64,000 nt of DNA from Christiangramia sp. (GCF_029937855.1 NZ_JAPYPC010000018.1:1-64000); one strand, 5' to 3'. Shown: positions 25,707-35,383, numbered from the stretch's first letter. The notes: generated from the sequence alone by a model not told the origin. Program-made: numbers and translations.

Positions 25707-25943
25707 TTAGCTAATTTTAAAATCAAACAACTCTTTAGGATAAACTTCCAGTCCTTTAGACAATTCTAAAACAGTAGATAATTGAATATTTCTTTCTCCT
25801 TTTTCAATTTTGCTTATATGACTATAATCAATATCACACCGTTGCGCTAATTTCCGGTAGGTAAGGTTTTTTGAAGTCCTAATTTCTTTAAGTTTTTTGC
25901 CGAAATAAATTAAAAAATCGTCTTTTGATAGTTGATCATCCAT
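25707..25943 (-). CDS. XRE-family (Cro/CI-type) small regulator
   Basis: A 78-aa protein consisting of one helix-turn-helix: FGKKLKEIRTSKNLTYRKLAQRCDIDYSHISKIEKGERNIQLSTVLELSKGL. This is the standard controller (C-protein-like) found next to RM and defence genes. A near-perfect 20-base palindrome lies at 25991-26010, 48 bases upstream of its ATG and next to a divergent -7 box, so it probably represses its own gene and one or both flanking transcription units (inference). It is separated from the coiled-coil gene by 181 non-coding bases. Confidence 0.88.
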   Translation of the reverse strand: MDDQLSKDDFLIYFGKKLKEIRTSKNLTYRKLAQRCDIDYSHISKIEKGERNIQLSTVLELSKGLEVYPKELFDFKIS

Positions 25944-25990
25944 TGGAAACTACTTATTCAAAGCAATCTGAAGATTTTTAACATAAAAAT

Positions 25991-26010
25991 TGTGGCATTT
26001 AAATACCACA
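25991..26010. promoter_or_regulatory. Palindromic candidate operator of the XRE regulator
   Basis: TGTGG-C-ATTTAAAT-A-CCACA: 20 bases symmetric except for one C/A pair position. It sits between the XRE gene and a TATATTTG (TAnnTTTG-type -7) box at 26026-26033 for rightward transcription, overlapping the expected -33 region of that promoter. No clear -33 element is seen. Confidence 0.55.
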
Positions 26011-26033
26011 AAAACAAATTTTTATTATATTTG

Positions 26034-26182
26034 AGTCATTATTAATATATTGCGAACTTCTTAGAATAAAATATTAGAAGCATTCGCTTAGAGTCTCAGA
26101 CAGAAAACTGGTAATTTTTAGCAACGAGATGATAAGTGTGAATGCTCACGACCCGGGGCGTGGGCTTTTTCTTATCGTTGCA
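26034..26182 (+). ncRNA. Candidate small structured RNA or leader ending in a terminator hairpin
   Basis: Downstream of the -7 box, an outer stem can form between GCAACGA...ATAAG (26121-26136, with a small bulge) and CTTATCGTTGC (26171-26181). Inside it GCTCACG (26144-26150) pairs with CGTGGGC (26159-26165) around ACCCGGGG and is followed by TTTTT, which is an intrinsic-terminator shape. A transcript from the upstream -7 box would be about 130-150 nt. It may be a stand-alone RNA, or a leader with attenuation ahead of the SusC operon 470 bases on. No known RNA family was recognised. Confidence 0.4.
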
Positions 26183-26573
26183 TGGTATACCAGTACCTCT
26201 GTTTGATAAGTTAAGTTTCACGCCCATTTTTTTGCGTAAAATTTTCTTCTCAAGCATTTGTTTCTTCACTAAAAAGACGTCGCTACAATTAACCCTACAT
26301 TTTAAAAAAAGGTCAAAGCGGCCGGCATTCCCTACGGAGTGTTTTTATCAAGCTTGTTTACGGGAACGAGGTAAATTCCGCTAATAATCCCGTGGGATAC
26401 TGTAAACAGTTTATTGTATTACAGTAGTTGGGTGGGCAAAAGCCAATTCTCATGTAGAGATGGCTTTGGGAACGGTGATTTTTTGCTCCAATTTAATAGT
26501 TTGTTTAGCCAATAAAAAATGCATATGGAAAAAAGAAAAGTGAACACTCGTTTTGACGGGTAAAAGCAAAAAA
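26183..26573. other. Long non-coding leader region upstream of susC-like gene
   Basis: About 390 bases with no convincing gene; an 80-codon open frame here has no family features. TACTGTAA (26398-26405) and TTACAGTA (26419-26426) are perfect 8-base inverted arms and may be an operator. Confidence 0.4.
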
Positions 26574-26608
26574 GCCTTCCCTTGAGATTGCAGTCGTACA
26601 GGGAAGGC
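26574..26608 (+). promoter_or_regulatory. Perfect 9-bp hairpin just upstream of the SusC start
   Basis: GCCTTCCCT (26574-26582) and AGGGAAGGC (26600-26608) pair perfectly around a 17-base loop, 45 bases before the SusC ATG. No T-run follows directly, so it looks more like a 5'-UTR control structure than a terminator. Confidence 0.45.
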
Positions 26609-26653
26609 CTAAGCTTTAATAAAACAAATGTTTCATTTAACTAATGTAAAATT

Positions 26654-29635
26654 ATGAAAAATTTTTACAAGCGGGGCATGCTTATCATCATGTTCCTCTT
26701 AGCCATGGCCTTATTGGTCATGTTAGCGATGGGTCAAGCCAAAGCGGCTACCCTCTCCCCTACCATTTATTTTTACCAACAGGAAATTACTGGCAAAGTC
26801 TCCGAGCCCAAAGGGAAACCATTAGAAGGCGTAACTGTTTTTATTAAAAATAAACGAGTTGGTGAGGTTACCGCAGCAGACGGATCTTATGCTATCCAGG
26901 CTAGCCCAGGGGACACCCTGATATTCTCATTTATAGGTTTTAAATCACAGGAGGTTGCAGTTGGTAATCAATCTACCATAAATGTTGTCCTAAATGAAGA
27001 TATTGCCTCCTTAAACGAAGTGCTTATCAATGCCGGGTACTATACCGTAAAAAGACGTGAACGAACCGGTAACATCTCCCGTGTCACGGCTGAGGAAATA
27101 GACAAACAGCCAGTGATAAGTCCATTACAGGCTTTACAAGGAAGAATGGCGGGTGTACAGATCACCTCTGGAGGAACCAATCCGGGAGCGGCTTCCACCA
27201 TACAGATTAGGGGAGTTAATAGTCTAAGGAGTGAAGGCAATTATCCTTTATATATTATTGATGGGGTACCAATTAGTTCCATTCCCGTAGAAAGTAATTC
27301 TCTTCTAGGAAATTCGGGTCTCGACCCTTTAAATAACCTAAACCCTGCAAATATTGAAAGTATTGAGGTTCTTAAAGATGCCGATGCCACAGCTATTTAC
27401 GGTTCTCGTGGAGCCAACGGGGTGGTTCTTATCACTACAAAAACAGGTTTAAAGTCTAGTAAAGGACTTGAGATGAGGGCCTATACCGGCATATCTTATG
27501 TACCTGGAAAAATGGATTTGCTTGAAACACCGCGATATCTTGAATTAAGAAAAGCAGCTTATGAAAATGACGGTATTGAACCTAATGCCAGCAATGCCTA
27601 TGATCTTTTGGTATGGGATCAGCAACGTTATACGGACTGGCAGGAATATGCATTTGGTAAAAATGCAGAGGTAACTAATGCTAACCTAGCCTTTACTGGA
27701 GGAAAAGACCTAACCTCATTTAGAGTAGGCGGCTCTTGGTTTAGCCAGGGCACCGTATATCCCGGTGATTATAATTATCGCAAGCTTACCGGTAATTTAA
27801 GTCTAAACCACTCCTCCCAGAACAAAAAATTAAATTTACAGGTTTCCCTGAATTATGGCCTTGATAAGAACCAACTTACCGGAGATCTCAATGTTGGTGC
27901 CTTAAATTTTCTACCTCCTAACGCACCGGCCTTATTGAATGATGATGACTCCCTGAACTGGACCGAATGGGCTGAGGCCGGTATAAAGAATCCTCTGGAA
28001 GGCTTTTTTAATAGTAATGACATCCAGACAAATAATTTTATCACGAATGCAGGTATTTCTTATGAAATTGCAAAAGGCTTAACTCTGAAATCGAGTCTTG
28101 GATACACACGGTATGACAGTGACGAATTCTGGAAGTTGCCCGCACGGTCATATAACCCGGCGGGTAATCCCATAAACCGATCAGTACATCTAAACTCCGT
28201 TAGGAAATCATGGATTGTAGAACCCCAGTTGGTTTACAATGTCCGTTTTGGAAAGTTAAATATGGATCTACTACTGGGCGGTACCATTCAGGAAAATACC
28301 AACTCACGTCAAAGTCTGCAAGGTATAGGTTATGCTTCTGAGGCACTTATTGGCAATCTGGCGGCCGCAGAGAGTATATTGAATGCACAAAACTCCACGG
28401 TTGAGTATAGATATGCTGCGCTATTCTCACGATTGGGATTGAATTGGGATAAAAAATATTATCTCAACCTAACCGGCCGAAGGGACGGATCCAGCAGGTT
28501 CGGACCTAATAAACGCTTTGCCAATTTCGGAGCTATTGGGACAGCCTGGATCTTCTCTGAAGAAAGTTTTATGAAAGATCATCTCAACTTTCTCTCCTTA
28601 GGTAAACTTCGCGCAAGTTACGGCAGCACGGGGAATGACCAAATTGGTGATTATGGATACCTCGACGCTTATGGAGCTACCAGAGGACCAGGAGGTCTTT
28701 TTCCTACCGGATTGGCCAATCCCGATTATTCCTGGGAGATTAATAAAAAATTGGAAGTGGGACTGGAGTTGGCTTTTTGGAATAACCGGGTCAATTTAGG
28801 AGGAAGCTGGTATCAAAACCGTTCCTCCAATCAGCTGGTAGGATATACGCTTCCTGCAATCACTGGTTTCGGATCTGTCCAGGCCAATTTACCGGCAACA
28901 GTCGAGAACCGGGGAACTGAGATAGAATTTAGTAGTATTAATATTGATAATTTGAATTTCAAATGGCAGACTTCTTTGAATATAAGTTTTCCAAAAAATG
29001 AACTCGTGCGTTATCCAGGTATTGAGGAGTCTTCATACGCCAATACTTACCGCGTTGGTGAGCCTTTAAATATTTCGCTGAATTATAACTATACAGGGAT
29101 AGATCCGGAAAGTGGTTATTATTCTTTCCAAGATGTGAATGGTGATAGCAGACTGGATTACCAGGACAGAATCATTGTAGAAGATCGAACCAGCGAATTC
29201 TTTGGCGGTTTAAACAATAGCCTTAGCTACCAAAATTTTCATTTGCAGTTTTTATGGCAATTCGTCAGGCAAAATGGAAAACTGATATATTATAACGCAG
29301 GAAGGCCGGTAAATATCCTCTCAGGATATAATACCGATGACTTTCAACAGCCAACTCAGTCTTATCAGGGAGCCCTGGCTTATTCAAATGCTATTAACAG
29401 CTCACTCTTTACGAGTGACGGTTCTTTTCTCCGTTTAAAAACCCTCTCTCTGAGCTATGATCTTCCAAAGCAATTTCTTCAGCGTATAGGCATAAACAAA
29501 TTTCAGTTGTTTTTTAACGGGCAAAACCTCTGGACAATCACGTCTTATAAGGGTATGGATCCTGAAAATTCTTATGACGGTAATTTTATAGGTAACCTGC
29601 GAAGCCTTACCGCAGGAGCTCAAGTAAACTTTTAA
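26654..29635 (+). CDS. SusC/RagA-family TonB-dependent outer-membrane transporter
   Basis: A 993-aa protein with a signal peptide (MLIIMFLLAMALLVMLAMGQAKA), a CarboxypepD_reg-like domain (EITGKVSEPKGKPLEGVTVFIKNKRVGEV, ~46-125), a plug domain (NISRVTAEEID ... GVNSLRSEGNYPLYIIDGVP ... VLKDADATAIYGSRGANGVVLITTK, ~140-270) and a long beta-barrel ending AQVNF with a terminal Phe. There is no STN signalling domain, so no direct anti-sigma partner is implied. It imports a bulky substrate with the SusD-like lipoprotein encoded 12 bases downstream. The M16 peptidase in the same operon suggests peptide rather than glycan substrates (inference). Confidence 0.96.
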   Translation: MKNFYKRGMLIIMFLLAMALLVMLAMGQAKAATLSPTIYFYQQEITGKVSEPKGKPLEGVTVFIKNKRVGEVTAADGSYAIQASPGDTLIFSFIGFKSQEVAVGNQSTINVVLNEDIASLNEVLINAGYYTVKRRERTGNISRVTAEEIDKQPVISPLQALQGRMAGVQITSGGTNPGAASTIQIRGVNSLRSEGNYPLYIIDGVPISSIPVESNSLLGNSGLDPLNNLNPANIESIEVLKDADATAIYGSRGANGVVLITTKTGLKSSKGLEMRAYTGISYVPGKMDLLETPRYLELRKAAYENDGIEPNASNAYDLLVWDQQRYTDWQEYAFGKNAEVTNANLAFTGGKDLTSFRVGGSWFSQGTVYPGDYNYRKLTGNLSLNHSSQNKKLNLQVSLNYGLDKNQLTGDLNVGALNFLPPNAPALLNDDDSLNWTEWAEAGIKNPLEGFFNSNDIQTNNFITNAGISYEIAKGLTLKSSLGYTRYDSDEFWKLPARSYNPAGNPINRSVHLNSVRKSWIVEPQLVYNVRFGKLNMDLLLGGTIQENTNSRQSLQGIGYASEALIGNLAAAESILNAQNSTVEYRYAALFSRLGLNWDKKYYLNLTGRRDGSSRFGPNKRFANFGAIGTAWIFSEESFMKDHLNFLSLGKLRASYGSTGNDQIGDYGYLDAYGATRGPGGLFPTGLANPDYSWEINKKLEVGLELAFWNNRVNLGGSWYQNRSSNQLVGYTLPAITGFGSVQANLPATVENRGTEIEFSSINIDNLNFKWQTSLNISFPKNELVRYPGIEESSYANTYRVGEPLNISLNYNYTGIDPESGYYSFQDVNGDSRLDYQDRIIVEDRTSEFFGGLNNSLSYQNFHLQFLWQFVRQNGKLIYYNAGRPVNILSGYNTDDFQQPTQSYQGALAYSNAINSSLFTSDGSFLRLKTLSLSYDLPKQFLQRIGINKFQLFFNGQNLWTITSYKGMDPENSYDGNFIGNLRSLTAGAQVNF

Positions 29636-29647
29636 AACTATATAGTA

Positions 29648-31051
29648 ATGAATATAAAAACATTAATAAACCGAACTCTTTTTTTATTGTTTTTGGCCAG
29701 TAATTACTCTTGTGAGAAACTGGTAGAGATCGATTCTCCTACCGATAAATTGGTAAGAGAAGTGGTGTTCAATAACGATCAAACAGCAATTAGCGCCATG
29801 GACGGTATCTATAATGAACTTTTCCAGGCTGATTTCTCAAGTGGTTCAAGATCGAGTGTTACCGTACTGGCAGGTTTATCGTCGGATAATGTTCAGTATC
29901 TCAATTCAGGAAATATCAATATGATGCAGTTCCAGGAGCATGAAATCGATCCAAGCAATCCGGGTAACTTACAACTATGGACCAGTGCTTATAATATCAT
30001 CTATTTATGTAATTCTTTGATCGAAGGTTTAGAAAATTCTTCTTCCATTGATGCAGAGCTGCAGCAGCAGCTTGAAGGAGAAGCAAGGTTCGTTCGGGCT
30101 TTCAGTTATTTTCAATTGGTAAATCTCTATGGAGATGTACCGTTGATACTGAACACCGACTATCGGGAAAACGCATTAAAAACGAGAGTAGAAGTCGATG
30201 AAATATACAATTTAATAGAAGAAGACCTACTGATTTCATCAGAAACTCTGAGTTCTTCATACAGAAATGGCGAAAGAACCAGCGTGAATAAGTTTGGGGC
30301 AAATGCTCTTCTGGCCAGGGTATATCTCTATCAGGAAGATTGGCAGAAAGCTGAAGATTATAGCAGCCAGGTAATTAATGAAACTGCTACTTACGAAATA
30401 CTAGATAACCTGGATGATGTTTTTCTGGCAAATAGCCGGGAGGCCATATGGCAAATTTCTCCAATCGGGGGTGGCGGAATAGCCTCTAATACGAATGATG
30501 GTAGTATGTTTATTATCGATCCTTTCTTTTCTTTTTTTGCCACATTAAAATTAGATGCATCCATAATTCCTGAATTTAATGAAAGTGATATTCGCCGTCA
30601 GAATTGGGTTGGATATAATTCATCAAAAGATGCTTTCTTCAGTCATAAATATAAGATTGATGCCAGTTCAGAATTTCCCATTAAGGAATATTCTATGGTT
30701 TTACGTTTAGCTGAGCAATATCTAATTCGGGCAGAAGCAAGAGCAAATTTGGGTAAGATCAACGATGCACTGAATGATCTTGACGTGATTCGTAAGCGAG
30801 CGGGGTTACCTGCTTTAACGGAGATTACACCAGGTATAGCTGAGGAAGAATTAATGGAAAAGATATTTCGCCAGCGAAGGCTTGAACTATTTACAGAATG
30901 GGGACATCGCTGGTTTGATCTTAAAAGAACCGACCGAACTACAAATGTTTTTGGGAATAACCCAACCTGGCAGAATACAGATATACTTTATCCAATTCCA
31001 GCCGAAGAAATTTCGAAGAACCCAAACTTAATTCAGAATGATGGCTATTAA
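29648..31051 (+). CDS. SusD/RagB-family outer-membrane lipoprotein
   Basis: A 467-aa protein with a lipoprotein signal (LLFLASNYSCEKLVEID, acylated Cys about 22), a SusD-like N-terminal domain (AISAMDGIYNELF, WTSAYNIIYLCNSLIEGL), RFVRAFSYFQLVNLYGDVPLI (family signature), and the C-terminal SusD block (YLIRAEARANLGKINDALNDLDVIRKRAGLPAL, RQRRLELFTEWGHRWFDLKRTDR). It caps the SusC barrel and binds substrate at the cell surface. Its stop overlaps the M16 peptidase start by 14 bases, so the three genes are one operon. Confidence 0.96.
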   Translation: MNIKTLINRTLFLLFLASNYSCEKLVEIDSPTDKLVREVVFNNDQTAISAMDGIYNELFQADFSSGSRSSVTVLAGLSSDNVQYLNSGNINMMQFQEHEIDPSNPGNLQLWTSAYNIIYLCNSLIEGLENSSSIDAELQQQLEGEARFVRAFSYFQLVNLYGDVPLILNTDYRENALKTRVEVDEIYNLIEEDLLISSETLSSSYRNGERTSVNKFGANALLARVYLYQEDWQKAEDYSSQVINETATYEILDNLDDVFLANSREAIWQISPIGGGGIASNTNDGSMFIIDPFFSFFATLKLDASIIPEFNESDIRRQNWVGYNSSKDAFFSHKYKIDASSEFPIKEYSMVLRLAEQYLIRAEARANLGKINDALNDLDVIRKRAGLPALTEITPGIAEEELMEKIFRQRRLELFTEWGHRWFDLKRTDRTTNVFGNNPTWQNTDILYPIPAEEISKNPNLIQNDGY

Positions 31052-33854
31052 AAAACATTATGCTTTTATCCTACTCTTTGGTTTTAGCACCTTCCTCTCC
31101 TACTCTCAAATTTTTCAGCAAAGTTTGTCTGAAAAAGCTATACCTCTGGATAGTACGGTGAGATTTGGAGTACTAGATAATGGTTTTACATACTATTTGA
31201 AGAATAATAACAATCCTAAAGGCGAAGTGGTTTTAAAAATGTTGGTGAAATCCGGAAGTTTCCATACCGACGAAGACCAGATTGAATATGCGCACCTTTT
31301 GGAACACGTAGCAGTAAAGGATCTTGAAAAGTTCAAAGATCTGGATGTAATCCTTACTGTAAATGGTATTCATCTTACAGCGTTTACGCGACGACTTTCT
31401 ACCGGTTATACCCTACGAATACCTAACTATAATCAGGAGAAACTCAACCTTGGACTGAATGTTTTGGAACAATGGGCAGAAGGTATTGTAATTGATTCCT
31501 CCCGGCTGGATATGCATGCAGGAAGTATTCTTGGCGAAATGCGACCTAATGATACATACGCGAGCAATCTTTATGATAAAAAATTAAAAATCATTCTTAA
31601 AAATATAGAATTTCCGTTTAAAGATAGCAAGGAAAGTATTGAAAGTATAAAAACGCTGAATATTAATCGCTTAAGAAATTTTTATAAAGACTGGTATAGA
31701 CCAAATCTACAAGCGGCAATTGTGGTAGGTCCTATCAACCTGGACAGCATAGAAAATGTCTTCCGTAATAAGTTCTCACGGTTATCGGGGCCAAAGATCG
31801 AAAGGGATCCTTCGTCAGCCATTAAAAAGTTCAATTATCAGTTAACCGGAAAAAATCAATATGAATCCATAAAGGATACCCTAAACACTAATTGGAGGTT
31901 AAATATAATTTCCAAAAGACCTAACCATGAGTTTAAAATTAAATCAGAGAAAGATTTTTATATAGCTGTCATTCAAAATTTATACGAACTCATAATAACA
32001 GAAAGAAACAGAAATTATTTAAGTCAATATAATCCAAAATTCTCGGGTAACGCAGTTAGTTACCACGGGAATGGAGCTGCCAGTAGTCAGGTTAGTATAG
32101 GGTTAATGAATATTGAACTGGGATCTGAACCCTCAAAAATAGGAATTAAGATTGCTGATGCGGTAGAAGCTGATAAAATCATTCATTCCAATTTTACCCT
32201 GGAAGAATTGAACGAAGCTAAGGAGAAGCTCATATCAGCATGGAAGGACGAATCTTTAAGTTCCATCAATTTAGCAAATCAATATGAAAATCATTTTGTT
32301 TATCAGAATTCAGCACCTTCTGAAAACAGACTTAAAAATCTGCAAAAACTGCTACAGGAATTGACTCTTTCCGAGCTACAGAACTTTTCAGAAAACCGAA
32401 AGAATTTACTCAAAGACACGGATTTTATTTTTATTAATGTTCCCGAGACTTTCATTCCGGGAGAGAAAAAAATCGAAAGGATTATTTCAAAGGTATATAA
32501 GTCTAATACACCGGAAAATCATTCTCCAATTAACAAGATAGATGAGATTAAGGAAGTAATTAAGGTAGAAGAGATATCCGAACTTAGTCTGAATGAAGAC
32601 GTAATAGGTATTACTACCCTAAAATTAAAAAATAATATTAAGGTATTATTCAAACCAACAGCCCCACAATACTCACAATTCAAGAACCGGATTGAGTTTT
32701 TGGGCTTTCAACCTATACGGTTTGATGGTGATTCAATTAATTATGAACTCGAGTTATTAGCACATAATTATCCTACATTCACAGGTACCGATCACCATAA
32801 TCATTTTCAGATAGAAGAATTTAAGCGTAATCATAATATGAAATTGAATTTTGGTTTCGATCATGCTAATTTTCTCATAGAGGCTCAGTTCTATAAAAAA
32901 AACTTACACGATTTTTTCAACCTATTATATCAGTATATTCAATCCCCTGAGGATCACGACCAGGCTTTTCAATATTGGAAAAAGAAAAGGATTCAACGAA
33001 AAAGTCCCTATGCAAATAAAGGAGGGTCTAATTTTTTCAAGGAAGGAATAGAAACAATTTGGAACCCTTTGTATCCAAATCTTGACAAGATCTCCTACGA
33101 TGATATTAATAAGAAAGCTTTAATGAAAGCTTACAAAGATCATTTCTCTAATTTCAACGAATATACTTTTATCGTTACTGGAGATTTCAAAACTAAGGAG
33201 TTGGTTAAAGAAATATCACTCTATCTGTCTGAGTTTCCAGTATCCGGTCGTAGAGAAGGAAAAAAAATTACTGAATGGAGTAACAGGAGTGAAAATATAA
33301 ATGACACCTTAATATATCCCGGAATTGGTCAATCATTTTCTGAAATATTCTTGCCCATAAAAATAGAGCCAAGCATAAAGAATCAAGTGTTACTGAATCT
33401 TGTTAATACTGCCTTCTATGAAAGACTGGTAAAGGTTCTGCATGAGGATTGTTATGCACCAGGGGCTGGCGGACAATGGATCGATTTGAACGATAGTTTA
33501 TATGCTTTTCACATTAGATTCAATAGTGAGCTTGGTAACGAACACAATATGTTTTTAAATTCAATGAATGAAATCAAAAAACTGAAGAAAGACGGGATTG
33601 ATAATGAGTGGTTGGAAGCTCATATCAAACATGCGAGTCAACTTTTTAAATCCCGAATCAATTCTTTTGGATATTTCAATTTTTGGCCACAATTTTTAAA
33701 AAAAAGTCTGGAACAAGGGAGGAATTATGAAGAGTACATTTTACAATATACTGGAATATTGGAAAATTTTGTAACCCAGGAAGATGCAAATAAGGCTATT
33801 AATAACTATATTAAAACAGATAATTTACAGAAGTTTCTTGTATTGCCTGAATAA
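31038..33854 (+). CDS. M16-family (insulinase/pitrilysin) zinc peptidase
   Basis: A 938-aa protein with a signal peptide ending near FLSYSQ. The inverted zinc motif HLLEH (His about 86, Glu 89, His 90) is followed 77 residues later by Glu about 167 in GEMRP, the M16 third ligand. The length of two M16 half-barrels fits a pitrilysin-like clam-shell enzyme of periplasm or surface, and the C-terminal half lacks an HxxEH motif, as usual. M16 enzymes degrade oligopeptides that fit their chamber. The start overlaps the SusD gene, so this is a peptide-uptake locus (inference). A bidirectional terminator follows. Confidence 0.93.
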   Translation: MMAIKKHYAFILLFGFSTFLSYSQIFQQSLSEKAIPLDSTVRFGVLDNGFTYYLKNNNNPKGEVVLKMLVKSGSFHTDEDQIEYAHLLEHVAVKDLEKFKDLDVILTVNGIHLTAFTRRLSTGYTLRIPNYNQEKLNLGLNVLEQWAEGIVIDSSRLDMHAGSILGEMRPNDTYASNLYDKKLKIILKNIEFPFKDSKESIESIKTLNINRLRNFYKDWYRPNLQAAIVVGPINLDSIENVFRNKFSRLSGPKIERDPSSAIKKFNYQLTGKNQYESIKDTLNTNWRLNIISKRPNHEFKIKSEKDFYIAVIQNLYELIITERNRNYLSQYNPKFSGNAVSYHGNGAASSQVSIGLMNIELGSEPSKIGIKIADAVEADKIIHSNFTLEELNEAKEKLISAWKDESLSSINLANQYENHFVYQNSAPSENRLKNLQKLLQELTLSELQNFSENRKNLLKDTDFIFINVPETFIPGEKKIERIISKVYKSNTPENHSPINKIDEIKEVIKVEEISELSLNEDVIGITTLKLKNNIKVLFKPTAPQYSQFKNRIEFLGFQPIRFDGDSINYELELLAHNYPTFTGTDHHNHFQIEEFKRNHNMKLNFGFDHANFLIEAQFYKKNLHDFFNLLYQYIQSPEDHDQAFQYWKKKRIQRKSPYANKGGSNFFKEGIETIWNPLYPNLDKISYDDINKKALMKAYKDHFSNFNEYTFIVTGDFKTKELVKEISLYLSEFPVSGRREGKKITEWSNRSENINDTLIYPGIGQSFSEIFLPIKIEPSIKNQVLLNLVNTAFYERLVKVLHEDCYAPGAGGQWIDLNDSLYAFHIRFNSELGNEHNMFLNSMNEIKKLKKDGIDNEWLEAHIKHASQLFKSRINSFGYFNFWPQFLKKSLEQGRNYEEYILQYTGILENFVTQEDANKAINNYIKTDNLQKFLVLPE

Positions 33855-33876
33855 ACCAGAAAGGGGAAAAATAAAT

Positions 33877-33912
33877 AAAAGCCTACCGGCTAATTAACCG
33901 ATAGGCTTTTTT
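33877..33912. terminator. Bidirectional terminator between M16 and DUF6520-like genes
   Basis: AAAAGCCTA-c-CGG pairs with CCG-a-TAGGCTTTT around an 8-base loop, with T-rich tails both ways. It separates two convergent genes. Confidence 0.75.
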
Positions 33913-33920
33913 ATCAATTT

Positions 33921-34205
33921 CTATTGAAGAATTATTATGGTGCCATCACTTTGTTCCTTTTTGGTAGACAGATCCATCTCGTCATAAAGATCATAGATCG
34001 GTCCACCGGCACCAAACTGAACTCGACAAACTTCGTTGCCGCCGGTACAGTTTTGTTCAGGAACAGCTCTCCAGGTACCGTTATCATTCACATAGTCATT
34101 GGCAACAACTTCAGGTTGCTCTTCAATTTCGCTTCCCAAGTTTGTAAAGGACATGCCTAATACTACCAGAAGCGCCATAATCGGAATTAAAAATAACTTT
34201 TTCAT
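33921..34205 (-). CDS. DUF6520-like small exported protein
   Basis: A 94-aa protein from the ATG at 34205. It has a signal peptide MKKLFLIPIMALLVVLGMSFTN, an acidic linker, and a mature domain with GTWRAVPEQNCTGGNEVCRVQF, where two Cys spaced by seven residues probably form a disulfide. This is the layout of the DUF6520 family of Bacteroidota, whose function is unknown. It is monocistronic, convergent with the M16 gene, and likely periplasmic or secreted. Confidence 0.72.
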   Translation of the reverse strand: MKKLFLIPIMALLVVLGMSFTNLGSEIEEQPEVVANDYVNDNGTWRAVPEQNCTGGNEVCRVQFGAGGPIYDLYDEMDLSTKKEQSDGTIIILQ

Positions 34206-34439
34206 ATTATTAAAGTTTAAATTCACCTACTCTTTCAAGGATTTTCGGCTTCTCCTACTTTCTGCGCAAAAAGATTTTATAATTTCTTTCATTGGGTCTA
34301 AAAGCCAGCATGATACTGAAATGTAAAGAAGTAATAAAAATCTTAGTATTTCAATTTTTATAACTCTGTCATTTTACAATAGTAAATTTCACCAAATCCT
34401 GTCAAAGAAAATGGTTGCTAAAGCCGTTAAACTATTCTA

Positions 34440-35363
34440 TTATAAAATCGACCGTTGATAATCCCTTCTATATTGAGAAGGTGTCTGCCCGAATTGTTTG
34501 CGGAAATTCTTGGAAAAATGAGAATGATCCTTAAAACCGCATTTTTGAGTAATCATGGAAATTGGTAATTCCGTAGTTCTAATCAAGAGTGCTCCTTTGT
34601 CAAGCCTTTTTTCCATATGAAACCTATGGATGGTAGTGCCATACATTTCTTTAAATCCTTCTTTGAGTTTCGTTTTATTAGTACGATGAATAAGACCTAA
34701 TTCTCTAAGAGATGGAAGATCGGTATGAAGATTTTTAAGGATATAAAGCCGTACTTGTTTCAGTAAAATTTTTGTTGCAGCGCTGTCCTTTTTTCCTGAT
34801 TTTAATGAATGTCTTATACTACTTACTTTTCTCAGAGGTTCTTCACCATTCGTAAAACGAAAAGCTGTAATGACATATGCACAGGAGGGATCTACTCCCA
34901 CCATCCTTTGAATAGTGCAAGGACATCTATGTAATCCTTTATTTTCAACAATGAAGTCAACAGGAATAAATTGCTGATACATTTTTCCAGTAGCTGAATC
35001 AAGTTCGTCCGTCAGCGCTTTCTCCGAGTTTTTTGAAAGAATTTCAGAAACCGGGCAGTCAAATTTGTCCTGATTCCATTTCAAAATTTCAGGAGTGTTG
35101 GAAGAATATGACGTGATGTAAAAATCCTTATCTAAAAAGATTGAAAATTGTATTTCCGGTTGCTTTATTTCCTGATTTGCTCCAAAACAAAAATTATATA
35201 TTTCCTCTGACATCATATTCAGCAGTACGGTAACAGTATCAATGGGATCTCTTCTGCCGGAAGGCTCCTGACGAAACATGAAGTTACCACAGGCAATTTC
35301 TATGATTTGCTGATATAAAGAATTGAATCTCATTTTATCCTCATTGTTGAATGCATATTCCAT
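34440..35363 (-). CDS. AraC-family regulator with PAS-like N-terminus
   Basis: A 307-aa soluble protein. Residues ~70-165 (PEIQFSIFLDKDFYITSYSSNTPEIL, CAYVITAFRF) look like a PAS-type sensor, and residues ~205-300 are the AraC double helix-turn-helix (LRELGLIHRTNKTKLKEGFKEMYG; ISMITQKCGFKDHSHFSKNFRKQFGQTPSQYR). A Cys pair in HRCPCTIQRM could bind a metal or react to redox. It lies 20 bases downstream of the STAS-like gene on the same strand, which suggests a two-gene unit divergent from the oxoamine synthase. Its target is unknown. Confidence 0.85.
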   Translation of the reverse strand: MEYAFNNEDKMRFNSLYQQIIEIACGNFMFRQEPSGRRDPIDTVTVLLNMMSEEIYNFCFGANQEIKQPEIQFSIFLDKDFYITSYSSNTPEILKWNQDKFDCPVSEILSKNSEKALTDELDSATGKMYQQFIPVDFIVENKGLHRCPCTIQRMVGVDPSCAYVITAFRFTNGEEPLRKVSSIRHSLKSGKKDSAATKILLKQVRLYILKNLHTDLPSLRELGLIHRTNKTKLKEGFKEMYGTTIHRFHMEKRLDKGALLIRTTELPISMITQKCGFKDHSHFSKNFRKQFGQTPSQYRRDYQRSIL

Positions 35364-35383
35364 AATTCTTATATTAAAGATTA

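Noticed and set aside
26142-26384. 80-codon plus-strand open frame upstream of susC
   Set aside because: Starts inside the nested stem, no family motifs, and the codons follow the leader's hairpins; read as leader.
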